A model generated the notes under the pieces. The model worked only from the letters and a program-made list of their open reading frames with translations, ran no database searches and was not told where the DNA came from. From Candidatus Nitrosopumilus sp. (GTDB taxonomy: Archaea > Thermoproteota > Nitrososphaeria > Nitrososphaerales > Nitrosopumilaceae): 38,763 nt of DNA. The translations under genes were made by a program, and so were the position numbers. Shown here one piece after another: positions 1-7,923 of the stretch (position 1 is its first letter; each line of letters starts with the position of its first letter). Location of the stretch: NCBI GenBank assembly GCA_021268355.1, contig JAJETY010000012.1:1-38763 (forward strand). Direction: 5' to 3'.

Positions 1-191
1 AAATCAGTGATTTTGAGGCTAGTTCTAGAAGTAATGTGCCTAAGTTGTCTTAGTTTTTCTTTCAAAAATCCTAGAATTAATGAGAATATACCTACATAGT
101 ATCTCTAAACTGGTTTTGATAAACCGATTTACTTTTTCCGTCATCTCTAGGAAAAATTACGGTAAAATTGCTATAATTTTTAATTATAAAA

Positions 192-1310
192 TTAAAATGA
201 CTTTAAAATTCCAAAATGAGTATTTCGTTGAGCAGGTGTACGTCCTATCTCTTTTACCATAGTTGCAAGTTCATCGACAGAAGAACTGGTTGCTTTACCT
301 GCAGCACGATAAATTTCTTCTGAGAAAGCAGTTCCAACTAAATCACTTCCTCCATTAGATAATGCAACCTGAGCTAGTTTCTTACCATATGCTACCCAGT
401 AAACAGAAATGTTATTCAAATAATTTGCAAGCATGAGTCTAGACAATGCAATTATTCTCAAGTCATATACAGAAGAACATTCATTATTTACCAGGTTTTC
501 TTGTTCAAGCTCAGTGTTATCGAGGCTAAATTTTAATGGAATTAGTGTCAGGAATCCATTTGTTTTCTTTTGCAAGTCACGAATTTTTATTAAGTGATCA
601 ACAACATGTTCAGGTTTTTCAATATGACCATAAAGCATGGTTACATTACTTTTAATTCCCATGTTGTGTGCCTCCTCAATTACATCCAACCATTCTTGTC
701 CAGTGCATTTTCCACGTACAATCTTTTTTCTAATTTCTGGATGAAACAATTCAGCTCCTCCACCAGGCATCGAATCCAAACCTGCATCTTTAAGACGTGA
801 TAAAATTTCTTTAGTAGAATTTTTTGTAAGTTTTGAGAGATAAAAAATTTCTGCAGCAGTTAAAGCTTTGATGTTAAGTTGAGGGTGATTTTTTTTAATG
901 GTTTTCATCATGTCTTCGTAGTATTCGAGTGGAAGTTTTGGATGAAATCCTCCAACAATGTGCACTTCTGTTGCACCCATTTGTTTTGCTATTCCAACTC
1001 TTTGTTCAATTTCTTGTGGAGTTAGTGTGTAAGCATCTTCGGCACCTTCTTTTCTATAAAATGCACACATCTGACAACTTGCTGCACATACGTTTGTGTA
1101 ATTCATGTAATAAGATGCTGCAAAAGTAACTGTGTCACCAACTAGATCTTTTCTACTTTTATCAGCTACAGCACCTAAAAGATGGAGATTATCATAATTC
1201 ATCAATTCTAGACCGTCGTTGTAAGACAGTTCCTCGCCCGCAATTGCTCGATCAAGGGCTTTAGAATCGCCTACTAATTGCTCCAACATACAATAATTCA
1301 ACGCCTTCAT
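192..1310 (-). CDS. Radical SAM enzyme of the CofH/MqnE family (probable aminofutalosine synthase-like)
   Basis: Radical SAM enzyme acting in the cytosol. The cluster-binding CxxxCxxC is visible as C75, C79 and C82 (NVCAASCQMC). It is followed by a GGFHP motif near 120 and a PGGGAEL segment, both seen in the CofH/MqnC/MqnE group. The stretches 'HIVGGFHPKLPLEYYEDM' and 'MLYGHIEKPEHVVDHL' recall MqnE, which makes aminofutalosine for menaquinone. CofH, which joins tyrosine to a flavin precursor for coenzyme F420, is the main alternative, and both pathways are plausible in this lineage. The frame is open to a TTG at 1334, but ATG at 1310 gives a more usual start and 372 residues, normal for the family. 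Family call is firm; the exact reaction is uncertain. Confidence 0.85.
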   Translation of the reverse strand: MKALNYCMLEQLVGDSKALDRAIAGEELSYNDGLELMNYDNLHLLGAVADKSRKDLVGDTVTFAASYYMNYTNVCAASCQMCAFYRKEGAEDAYTLTPQEIEQRVGIAKQMGATEVHIVGGFHPKLPLEYYEDMMKTIKKNHPQLNIKALTAAEIFYLSKLTKNSTKEILSRLKDAGLDSMPGGGAELFHPEIRKKIVRGKCTGQEWLDVIEEAHNMGIKSNVTMLYGHIEKPEHVVDHLIKIRDLQKKTNGFLTLIPLKFSLDNTELEQENLVNNECSSVYDLRIIALSRLMLANYLNNISVYWVAYGKKLAQVALSNGGSDLVGTAFSEEIYRAAGKATSSSVDELATMVKEIGRTPAQRNTHFGILKSF

Positions 1311-1365
1311 GATATATTCCTTAGTTAGGCTCAAGAAATAAGTAACCTATCCAAATTATTGGAGT

Positions 1366-1539
1366 ATGGTTCTACCATTAGTAGATGAGCATAAACCAAA
1401 ATGTTACCTATGCCATGAGGGATTTCAAAATTTAGAAGATCTTAGAGAACATCAGAATTCAAAACACAAAGAGTTTTTTGAATCACATGAAAAAGAGATG
1501 AATAGAGAACCTGCACCAGGCGATGTTACTGTATTCTAA
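1366..1539 (+). CDS. C2H2 zinc-finger mini-protein (57 aa)
   Basis: Short gene encoding 57 residues from an ATG. It holds one classical C2H2 finger, CYLCHEGFQNLEDLREHQ followed by NSKH. The Zn ligands are C13, C16, H29 and H34, and the hydrophobic F and L sit at their usual finger positions. The tail is acidic and charged. It may bind nucleic acid or act as an adaptor; the target is unknown. Its end overlaps the end of the minus-strand TPR gene by 14 bases. It lies divergent from the radical SAM gene. The intact finger makes chance coding unlikely. Confidence 0.75.
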   Translation: MVLPLVDEHKPKCYLCHEGFQNLEDLREHQNSKHKEFFESHEKEMNREPAPGDVTVF

Positions 1540-2023
1540 TTTTCTCATTATTGATTGATTCAAGTAAATCTTGAGCTACATCTTTTGAAATACTAGCCAA
1601 ATCAAATTCTTTGTCTATAGATAATGCTTTTTTGAAATGTTTTAAAGCATCCTGAAGGTTTCCGGTTTCACCTAAAGATAGTCCTTTGTATGCCAATGCC
1701 ATCGCACATTTTTTATCAATTTTTAAAACTGCATCATAACAATCCATTGCGTCTTTGTATTGTTCGTTAGAATGTAATGCAGTTCCCTTGTTAAGCAATG
1801 CATCAATATTTTTTGGAGAAATAAGCAAAGCTTTGTCATAGGTTCTAATTGCAAGTTTAATTCTACCCATGTTTTGTAATGTTACACCCTTATCAATCAG
1901 AGCGCCAATGTTTGAAGGTTCATTTTTTAAAACAAGATCATATAAGCAGAGAGCATCATCAAAATCACCATCTTCAACACATTCGTAAGCTTCTGCCAAC
2001 ATCCGATCTATGTTATTCAACAT
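1526..2023 (-). CDS. Tetratricopeptide repeat (TPR) protein
   Basis: All-helical protein of 165 residues made of about four TPR units of 34 residues. The repeat signature is visible several times: 'GDFDDALCLYDLVLKNEPSN', 'GRIKLAIRTYDKALLISPKN', 'EQYKDAMDCYDAVLKIDKK' and 'GNLQDALKHFKKALSIDKE'. TPR arrays act as protein-binding scaffolds; no catalytic domain or signal peptide is present. It follows the smaller TPR gene (2075-2302) on the same strand after a gap of about 50 bases, so the two may be co-transcribed. Its partner cannot be named from sequence. Confidence 0.85.
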   Translation of the reverse strand: MLNNIDRMLAEAYECVEDGDFDDALCLYDLVLKNEPSNIGALIDKGVTLQNMGRIKLAIRTYDKALLISPKNIDALLNKGTALHSNEQYKDAMDCYDAVLKIDKKCAMALAYKGLSLGETGNLQDALKHFKKALSIDKEFDLASISKDVAQDLLESINNEKIRIQ

Positions 2024-2074
2024 ATCACATAATATTTTGTTAATAATATAGATTCACTAATTGTCAACAATCGA

Positions 2075-2302
2075 TCAAGATGAATTTCTGTCACGTGGAT
2101 CAATTTTTAGAGATTTATTAAAACAGTCCATGGCCTCCTCGTATCTACCAAGACTTCTTAGAGAAATCCCTTTGTAGTTCCATAAATCAGGATCATTTTG
2201 ATTCAAAAGTAGAGCCTGTTCAAAAAATCCTAGAGCATCTTCAAAATTTCCTTCCTCAAGTAGAATTTTGGCTTTAGAAACTAGTTCCTCAATCTCATTC
2301 AT
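2075..2302 (-). CDS. Small TPR protein (75 aa)
   Basis: Two TPR units in 75 residues: 'GNFEDALGFFEQALLLNQND' and 'GRYEEAMDCFNKSLKIDPRD'. The repeats resemble those of the 165-residue TPR gene just downstream, so the two may have arisen by duplication of a repeat block or by splitting of one longer ancestor. It starts at an ATG and ends soon after the second repeat. Function beyond protein binding cannot be said. Confidence 0.75.
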   Translation of the reverse strand: MNEIEELVSKAKILLEEGNFEDALGFFEQALLLNQNDPDLWNYKGISLRSLGRYEEAMDCFNKSLKIDPRDRNSS

Positions 2303-2422
2303 ACATGAATTGAATCATCATTTGTTTTAAATTTAAAGTGCTAAAATATTACAAGGCTAAAATCTGAACAAATTTTTAGAAATTTAATCAAAATTTAAAT
2401 AAATTTTTTTAACACATTATTT

Positions 2423-2866
2423 GTGAATCTAGATAAAACAGATGATAAAATTCTCAGAAGTCTTTTGGAGGATGCAAGGTTATCTGCAAGACAATTGGCA
2501 TTAAAACTAGGAATGTCTACAGTTACAGTTCTATCAAGAATAAAAAAAATGGAGAATGAGAAAATCATAAAAGGTTATTCAGCAATAATTGATCATGAAA
2601 AACTTGGATATACGCTTACAGCAATAATTGAAATAATTGCAAGAAATGATAAAGTTTTAGTTATTGAAGAAGAAATATCAAAGTTTCAGAATGTTTGTGG
2701 GGTTTATGACATTACAGGATCAACAGACACCATAATTATTGCAAAATTTAAAGAAAGAAGTGAACTGAGTAAATTTGTAAAAGAATTAGCTTTAATTCCT
2801 GATGTCGAAAATACAATTACACATCTAGTATTAAATACAACAAAAGAAGATTTTAGGTTATCATAG
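2423..2866 (+). CDS. Lrp/AsnC-family transcriptional regulator
   Basis: Feast/famine regulator of 147 residues, the normal size. The N-terminal winged helix covers about residues 1-55 (DDKILRSLLEDARLSARQLA, then a recognition helix STVTVLSRIKKM). The C-terminal RAM ligand-binding domain covers about 65-140. Such proteins form dimers to octamers and respond to amino acids or other small molecules. The start is GTG at 2423, about 25 bases after a TATA-like ATTTAAATA at 2393-2401, so the mRNA is probably leaderless. The J-domain gene follows 10 bases later and may be co-transcribed. The ligand is unknown. Confidence 0.9.
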   Translation: MNLDKTDDKILRSLLEDARLSARQLALKLGMSTVTVLSRIKKMENEKIIKGYSAIIDHEKLGYTLTAIIEIIARNDKVLVIEEEISKFQNVCGVYDITGSTDTIIIAKFKERSELSKFVKELALIPDVENTITHLVLNTTKEDFRLS

Positions 2867-2876
2867 TGAAAAAATA

Positions 2877-3425
2877 TTGAAAATAACAAGTATTTTTTTA
2901 ATTTCATTAGTTTTAGTATTGGTTCAAACATCATATGCGCAACAAAATGAATCAGATATGGAATTAGATGTCTCTGATGAAGAAAAAACCATCATATTCG
3001 GAGGTTTTGCATTAGCTGTAATAGGATTATTCCTATTTTTAGCCAGAGACATAATACTGAGAAAAAAAACCTCATACGACAAAGAAGAATTAGAATCTAA
3101 AAAAGACAAGACCAATGAAAAATATCATTCTGATTGGGGAGATGACTATGAGGAAATTGGAACAAGGAGAAACACAGTAAAAGATAAGGAATTCAGGGAC
3201 GCTGCAAGAAACGATGAGCTTCCAAATTATTATGAAGTTTTAGGGGTTTCAAGAGATGCGACACGGGAAGAAATAAAGAAAAGCTTTAGAGAACTTGCAA
3301 AAAAAACTCATCCAGATAGAACAAAAGAAGATTCAGAAGAAGAAATGTCAAAAATAAATAAAGCGTACGAGGTTCTTTCAGACGAAGATAGTAGAGAGAG
3401 ATATGACAAGTATTTCATCAATTAA
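2877..3425 (+). CDS. Membrane-anchored J-domain (DnaJ-like) protein
   Basis: The protein has a signal peptide or first membrane helix at residues 1-21, a short outside segment, a transmembrane helix at about 38-60, a charged linker, and a C-terminal J domain at about 117-178. The essential HPD tripeptide is at 145-147, between helices II and III. J domains stimulate ATP hydrolysis by Hsp70 (DnaK); here the domain would sit on the cytosolic face of the membrane. There is no G/F region, zinc domain or substrate-binding domain, so it is not canonical DnaJ. The start is TTG at 2877, just after the Lrp gene. A specialised role in membrane-protein folding or recruitment is inference. Confidence 0.85.
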   Translation: MKITSIFLISLVLVLVQTSYAQQNESDMELDVSDEEKTIIFGGFALAVIGLFLFLARDIILRKKTSYDKEELESKKDKTNEKYHSDWGDDYEEIGTRRNTVKDKEFRDAARNDELPNYYEVLGVSRDATREEIKKSFRELAKKTHPDRTKEDSEEEMSKINKAYEVLSDEDSRERYDKYFIN

Positions 3426-3826
3426 TTAGATTCCAGTTTAACAATAATCATACTAAGTTCAATCGAATCAGGTGTTTGAACACTGTTTGTAAGATTAGTA
3501 AATATTTCTAAATTTTTTAAATTACTTTCAGCATCAATAGAGGTAGTGATTTTTAGTTCTCCGAATTCAGTATTAGGTCCAAGCATATTGTTTGTTAACA
3601 GAGGCACTACAGAAAGATCTTCAATAATTCCTTTCATTTTATATGCAAATTTATCTGAAAAATATACCCCGCCACGTGTAGTTGGTTCATTTACAGGAAT
3701 TGATGAATGAGTAACTAGTACATGTGTCAAAGGATAAGATTTTTCTTTTAGATGCAAAGTGAATTTTAATGAATGAGACTCTGCAAAACCGATTAATGAT
3801 TTTAAAAGATTTTCATCTACAGTCAT
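3422..3826 (-). CDS. Conserved-looking hypothetical protein (134 aa)
   Basis: I do not recognise this family. The 134 residues look like a soluble alpha/beta protein, with no signal peptide, membrane helix or cysteine motif. Starts at ATG 3826. It ends tail-to-tail with the J-domain gene, overlapping by four bases, and its start faces the HD-GNAT gene across about 100 bases, so it probably has its own promoter there. Base composition matches its neighbours. Confidence 0.65.
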   Translation of the reverse strand: MTVDENLLKSLIGFAESHSLKFTLHLKEKSYPLTHVLVTHSSIPVNEPTTRGGVYFSDKFAYKMKGIIEDLSVVPLLTNNMLGPNTEFGELKITTSIDAESNLKNLEIFTNLTNSVQTPDSIELSMIIVKLESN

Positions 3827-3926
3827 TTAAAAAGAAAAATTCGACAATTCTATTGAATCTTTCTAAATTGAAAAAATGATTGATTTTTCAGATCATCTTT
3901 AAAAATAAGAAAAATATCGTTTGAGT

Positions 3927-5240
3927 ATGCAACTATTTGCAACCACTCAAGACATGAGAAAAAATATTCTTGATTTGCTTATAGAAAACAGATTAGAAGA
4001 TGATTGTTTTGTTGAAATGTTAGATTATACAATTGATCTATTTGAAAGCAGGGGTTTAGGGAGAGATTATTACGGATACCACAATATCAATCATGAATTA
4101 GAAGTGACATATTTTTCACTTTTAGTATCAAATCAAGAGAAAATAAAACTTACAAATGAAGATGTAAAATATCTATACGTTGCAGCTCTGTTTCATGACT
4201 TTGATCCTGAAAAAAATGTTGACAAACCACATGAACAAAGTGTTTTGAAATTCATAGCTACAGATAAGAAACTAAGTCAGTTAATCAAAACTGCAAAAAT
4301 TGATTTAGAAATTATCAAAGTTTTAATTTTAAGAACTACGTATCCATGGGCTGGTGAATTGAGAAAGAATGCTGAAGAGCAAATCAAACAATGTTTTCAG
4401 AATTCAGAACTAACTAGAAACAACAAAGAATATCAAGATCACATAATGGAGTTAGGATGGTATCTTACAGTTGTAGATAGAATCAGTGGTTATGCTCTGG
4501 GGGATTTTTCAAAGGCTATGGAGATGGCAAAAATGAATGCTCATGCACTAGCATGGAGGCCTTCATTAATCGTTAGAAGTGCTGTTGCATATTTTGAAGA
4601 ATTATTAAACAAAGAAACAGATATGGTCAAACCAGTTCTAAAAGTTCTTTCAAATGAAATGAGAAAGAATTTCTTTGATACAGTTCTATCATTTATGCGG
4701 ATCAGACAACAAGAAATTACTATTCAAGCAGATACTGCATACAAGAATCTCAAATTAATTCCAACAATAGAATGTATGTCCACTAGGAATCTACCAGAAT
4801 TTATCAATTCATTACACGATATTTTACTAGAATTACCAAGACCGTTGCAATTTTTAGATGATTTTGAAAAATCAGTAAAAGATCCAGATACAATAATTAC
4901 CACATTGAGATTAAATGGAAAAAAAGGAGAGATAGTTGGGTATGCCAAAGGTGGGCCATTGGAGAGATACAATCTTCGTGAGGAGATTCGAGATGAAAAT
5001 TATGGTTTAGGAAATACAGTATTTTTAGAACCTATCGCAGTAAAAATGGGCTATTGGGGCCTTAAAGGCGGAAGTGAAATGCGACACATGTTTGTAATGC
5101 AAGCACATTCTAAAAAATACAAGCATCTAACAAGTTTTGCACTGCGGGATGTTATTAGTGCTAGAATAGAAAAAGAACATGCAGAGTTCGTACAACAGTT
5201 TGATCCAGAGCGATGGGATTATTATCGAATTAAGATATAG
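3927..5240 (+). CDS. HD-domain protein with C-terminal GNAT-like domain
   Basis: The 437-residue protein appears to join two domains. The N-terminal part looks like an HD metal-dependent phosphohydrolase: a histidine cluster 'YHNINHE' (H52, H56), the HD pair at 90-91 ('LFHDFD'), and a later Asp near 184 ('VVDRIS'). The C-terminal ~110 residues resemble an N-acetyltransferase: 'GEIVGYAKGG' as a central strand, then 'LEPIAVKMGYWGLKGGSEM', which matches the acetyl-CoA-binding motif A layout. Nucleotide or phosphate-ester hydrolysis would be the usual HD role; the substrate is unknown. ATG at 3927 is preferred over the in-frame TTG at 3921. The GlcD-type gene follows 9 bases later. Confidence 0.7.
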   Translation: MQLFATTQDMRKNILDLLIENRLEDDCFVEMLDYTIDLFESRGLGRDYYGYHNINHELEVTYFSLLVSNQEKIKLTNEDVKYLYVAALFHDFDPEKNVDKPHEQSVLKFIATDKKLSQLIKTAKIDLEIIKVLILRTTYPWAGELRKNAEEQIKQCFQNSELTRNNKEYQDHIMELGWYLTVVDRISGYALGDFSKAMEMAKMNAHALAWRPSLIVRSAVAYFEELLNKETDMVKPVLKVLSNEMRKNFFDTVLSFMRIRQQEITIQADTAYKNLKLIPTIECMSTRNLPEFINSLHDILLELPRPLQFLDDFEKSVKDPDTIITTLRLNGKKGEIVGYAKGGPLERYNLREEIRDENYGLGNTVFLEPIAVKMGYWGLKGGSEMRHMFVMQAHSKKYKHLTSFALRDVISARIEKEHAEFVQQFDPERWDYYRIKI

Positions 5241-5249
5241 AATCAGTAA

Positions 5250-6695
5250 ATGAACTCATTAGAAAATGAATTATCTAAAAATATTGAGGGGGAGGTCCAT
5301 TCTGAAAAAGAATTTAGAAATTTCTACTCCGTTGATGCAAGTTCATACATAATTAGACCAAAAATTGTAGTTATTCCTAAAAATGAAGACGATATAATAA
5401 AAACAATAAAGATTGCAAAAAAATCTAAAACAACAGTAACAGTGCGTGGTGGAGGTACAGGTTTGGTAGGAAGTGCATTAAACAATGGAATCATTTTAGA
5501 TATGAAAAATTTTGATTCGATAAAAATTAGAAAAAACATAGTTGTTGTTGGAACAGGAGTAATCAAAGGAAAATTAGATATGGAATTAGAAAAGATGAAA
5601 AAATTTTTCCCACCAAATCCATCAATAGGTTCATTCTGCTCAATTGGAGGAATGGTTGGTAACAACTCAAGTGGAAGTAGAAGTTTGAAATATGGTAGTG
5701 TAATTGATAATGTTTTAGAGATTTCAGTAATTGATGGAAAAGGTAAAAAAATTATTCTCCCAAAAAATGAAAAGTATGGGAAAAAGATTTTTGAAAAGAT
5801 CAAAATTGATTATAAAAATTTTCCAAAGGTTTCTAAAAATTCTTCAGGTTATCGAATCGATTCAATTGAATCAGAAAAAGATAGTCACAAAATCATTATT
5901 GGTTCAGAAGGAACATTAGGTATTGTTACTTCAGTTAAATTAAAAATTAGAAATATCCCTGAAAAAAGAATTCTTTTTGTAGTCGAATACAATTCTCTTA
6001 AAAATTGTATTAATGACTCAATAACACTTTCTAAAACAAATCCATCAGCAATAGAATTTGTTGATAGACCAACACTAAAACAGATTGATCATGATTTTCA
6101 AAAAAATACAAAATGTTTGCTTTTTGTAGAATATGATGAAAAAATTATTCAAAATGAAAAAAAACTTACTAGTTCAATTTCAGGTAAAATTATTAAAAAA
6201 TTAACAAAAAAAGAGGATATTCATAAATGGTGGAAATTTAGAGATTCATCTCTACATTATAGCCTTAAAAGCATAAAAAAAGAAGAAAGAATTCCGCATG
6301 TTATAGAAGATGCCGCAGTCCCAATTGAAAAATTACCAGAATTATTTGAAATTATAGAAAAAATTAACAAAAAATTCAAAACAAAGTCGATTGTTTATGG
6401 GCACATTGGTAATGGTAATCTTCATGTCAGATTAGTTGGAGACAGGAAAAAAACAGAATTAATCAAAACCATAGCAGCAAAGTATTTTCATGAAATTATA
6501 AAAAATAGTGGCACGATAACTGCAGAACATGGTGATGGTTTAGCCCGTTCTGAATTTATTAAAATGCAATACGGTAAGAAAAACTATCAAACATTTCAAG
6601 AAATTAAAAGATTATTTGATCCAGATTATATTTTGAATCCAGGAAAAATAATTAGTAAAAAAAGTACAATAACAAAAAATTTTGAAATACTGTAG
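5250..6695 (+). CDS. FAD-linked oxidase of the GlcD / D-lactate dehydrogenase type
   Basis: Flavoprotein of 481 residues. It has the PCMH/VAO FAD-binding domain with 'RGGGTGLVG' at 66-74 and 'NPSIGSFCSIGGMVGNNSSG' near 130-150. The C-terminal FAD-oxidase domain carries 'HIGNGNLHVRL' and 'TAEHGDGLARSEF', the metal and substrate motifs of the family. Members oxidise 2-hydroxy acids such as D-lactate or glycolate and pass electrons to quinone or cytochrome. There is no C-terminal iron-sulfur domain, so this is the short GlcD/Dld form. Nine bases separate it from the HD-GNAT gene, suggesting one transcript. The substrate is not determinable by eye. Confidence 0.9.
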   Translation: MNSLENELSKNIEGEVHSEKEFRNFYSVDASSYIIRPKIVVIPKNEDDIIKTIKIAKKSKTTVTVRGGGTGLVGSALNNGIILDMKNFDSIKIRKNIVVVGTGVIKGKLDMELEKMKKFFPPNPSIGSFCSIGGMVGNNSSGSRSLKYGSVIDNVLEISVIDGKGKKIILPKNEKYGKKIFEKIKIDYKNFPKVSKNSSGYRIDSIESEKDSHKIIIGSEGTLGIVTSVKLKIRNIPEKRILFVVEYNSLKNCINDSITLSKTNPSAIEFVDRPTLKQIDHDFQKNTKCLLFVEYDEKIIQNEKKLTSSISGKIIKKLTKKEDIHKWWKFRDSSLHYSLKSIKKEERIPHVIEDAAVPIEKLPELFEIIEKINKKFKTKSIVYGHIGNGNLHVRLVGDRKKTELIKTIAAKYFHEIIKNSGTITAEHGDGLARSEFIKMQYGKKNYQTFQEIKRLFDPDYILNPGKIISKKSTITKNFEIL

Positions 6696-6904
6696 TATGT
6701 TTGATTTGTTTGATTAAAAAAATTCAATTCAAATTAAATTTATAATTTCTTGAGATCAATTTGAGAAGGTTTTGATTAAAAAATAATGATTGATTAAAAT
6801 CAAAAATAAATAATTATTTAAAAAATTCGTATAATTTCTACCTCATTGTATCCAAATAACAACCATTACGAAAAAAATCGTTCAAAAGATAAAAAATTAA
6901 GATC

Positions 6905-6960
6905 GGAGGTTTGCCTATTAGTGAAAAAAGTTCAACAAGGTCTTGCTAATAGAACCTCGA
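6905..6960 (+). promoter_or_regulatory. Leader hairpin that would mask a Shine-Dalgarno site
   Basis: GAGGTT (6906-6911) can pair with AACCTC (6953-6958), and CTATTAG (6915-6921) with CTAATAG (6946-6952). This gives 13 base pairs with a TGC bulge and a loop of about 24 bases; TC/GA can extend the base past a bulged G. The 5' arm contains GGAGGT (6905-6910), a perfect Shine-Dalgarno sequence, and ends on the first base of a GTG codon. The nearest TATA-like elements are at about 6813-6834, so the hairpin would lie in an unusually long 5' leader. Confidence 0.55.
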
Positions 6961-6977
6961 GCCTAATTACTGTATGA
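6921..6977 (+). CDS. Possible 18-residue leader peptide upstream of the DUF5679 gene
   Basis: A GTG codon ten bases after the GGAGGT site opens a frame for MKKVQQGLANRTSSLITV. Its TGA stop overlaps the ATG of the DUF5679 gene as ATGA, the classic layout for translational coupling. The Shine-Dalgarno site and the start lie in one arm of a 13-bp hairpin. A short peptide could equally be chance; the site, the hairpin and the coupled stop-start together make it worth recording. No database support was available. Confidence 0.35.
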   Translation: MKKVQQGLANRTSSLITV

Positions 6978-7117
6978 CAATAGGATATTGCGTAAAGTGC
7001 CGTGATAAACGAGAAATCGGTGGCGCTAAACCATACACAATGAAAAATGGTAAACCTGCAATCAAAGGTACATGCCCAACATGCAGTACAGCCATTTTCA
7101 GAATTGGTAGAGGATAA
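6974..7117 (+). CDS. DUF5679-like small zinc-ribbon protein (47 aa)
   Basis: A 47-residue protein with two CxxC knuckles, 'YCVKCRDKREIGGAKP' and 'KGTCPTCSTAIFRIG' (C6, C9, C34, C37), separated by 'YTMKNGKPAI'. This matches the layout I know for DUF5679, a single zinc ribbon widespread in archaea and some bacteria. The role is unknown; similar mini-ribbons often bind nucleic acid or a partner protein. It is preceded by a long leader with a hairpin. The frame has no earlier start codon before an in-frame TAG at 6950. Confidence 0.8.
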   Translation: MTIGYCVKCRDKREIGGAKPYTMKNGKPAIKGTCPTCSTAIFRIGRG

Positions 7118-7133
7118 ATTTCAATTAAGAAAT

Positions 7134-7385
7134 TCAATACTGCCATTCGTCAGTAAGACCATTCCATAGCGAACGCATTGGGGATGGATCTTTTTCTATT
7201 TCTTCTGTTATTCTGTTTTTTAGTACAAAAAAGAAATTTTCCAAAGCATCAATTCCCCCATCATCATACAATTCCTTGCCAATTGCTGTAATTCGGTTAT
7301 GTTTTTCAGAAATTTCTGAAGAATCAGGATTTTGCAGGCAAAATGTCATCAAATCAATTAATTCCTCTTCAAGCATGAAATCCAT
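7134..7385 (-). CDS. Hypothetical small acidic protein (83 aa)
   Basis: Unrecognised. The 83 residues are rich in Glu and Asp and predicted mostly helical ('EEELIDLMTFCLQ', 'GGIDALENFFFVLKNRITEE'), with no membrane helix or metal motif. Starts at ATG 7385. It ends 16 bases from the convergent DUF5679 gene and lies downstream of the 124-residue unknown on the same strand with a ~50-base gap. Confidence 0.6.
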   Translation of the reverse strand: MDFMLEEELIDLMTFCLQNPDSSEISEKHNRITAIGKELYDDGGIDALENFFFVLKNRITEEIEKDPSPMRSLWNGLTDEWQY

Positions 7386-7437
7386 ATAAAATCTGGAATA
7401 GTTATCAAATTTTAGGTTTTACAAAAAATAAAAGAGA

Positions 7438-7812
7438 TTACTTCAGACGTCTGTAAATCTCTTTGAATTCTAAGGAAAGATTGTAGGACAGATTAAGCAA
7501 ATGAACCAGTTGATTCATGGATGTTTTATCATGTCCAAGTTGCCTTAGAATGGTCAATGCTTTTTGAGGTGAGCTTGACTGCAATTGATTTTGTCCAGAC
7601 CAAGTTTTGAATGCTTCTTCAACGTCCAAACTAAAGTTCAAAACAAATTCTTTCCAATTAGGCATTGCCTTAATTGCCTTTTGAGTTAACAATACTTGTG
7701 ATAATTCACGAAACTCATTTTTTCTATCAACATACAGCATGCCTAAAGCTTGTTGAATTTTTTCCTCCTTGTATTTAGGAGCATTTAACATGTACATTCC
7801 TGCGATACTCAT
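7438..7812 (-). CDS. Hypothetical helical protein (124 aa)
   Basis: Unrecognised. The sequence looks all-helical, with amphipathic segments ('EEKIQQALGMLYVDRKNEF', 'SMNQLVHLLNLSYNLSLEF') and no signal peptide, zinc motif or known catalytic motif. ATG at 7812. Its gene lies downstream of the superoxide dismutase gene on the same strand, but 111 bases separate them, so a separate promoter is possible. Confidence 0.6.
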   Translation of the reverse strand: MSIAGMYMLNAPKYKEEKIQQALGMLYVDRKNEFRELSQVLLTQKAIKAMPNWKEFVLNFSLDVEEAFKTWSGQNQLQSSSPQKALTILRQLGHDKTSMNQLVHLLNLSYNLSLEFKEIYRRLK

Positions 7813-7923
7813 ATTTTATTTCGGCTATAATCAGTGATAAATTGTATAGTTGATTCTCTGAAAAGTTATTACAATTTCTGCTGAAAATTAAACAAATGTT
7901 TGTAATTAAAAAGAAATTAATCG

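Noticed and set aside
40-144. 34-codon minus-strand frame near the left edge
   Set aside because: No recognisable motif, no clear promoter, and length within chance expectation.
80-262. Plus-strand frame of 60 codons at the left edge
   Set aside because: It runs into the 3' end of the radical SAM gene on the other strand and has low-complexity, hydrophobic composition typical of AT-rich antisense frames.
5324-5803. 159-codon minus-strand frame inside the GlcD-type gene
   Set aside because: Phe/Ile/Pro-rich shadow of the well-supported flavoprotein on the plus strand.
6900-6962. Possible tRNA or box C/D RNA in the leader of the DUF5679 gene
   Set aside because: There is one long hairpin but no cloverleaf, no seven-base acceptor stem with T-arm, and no convincing C or D boxes. 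A leader hairpin explains it better.
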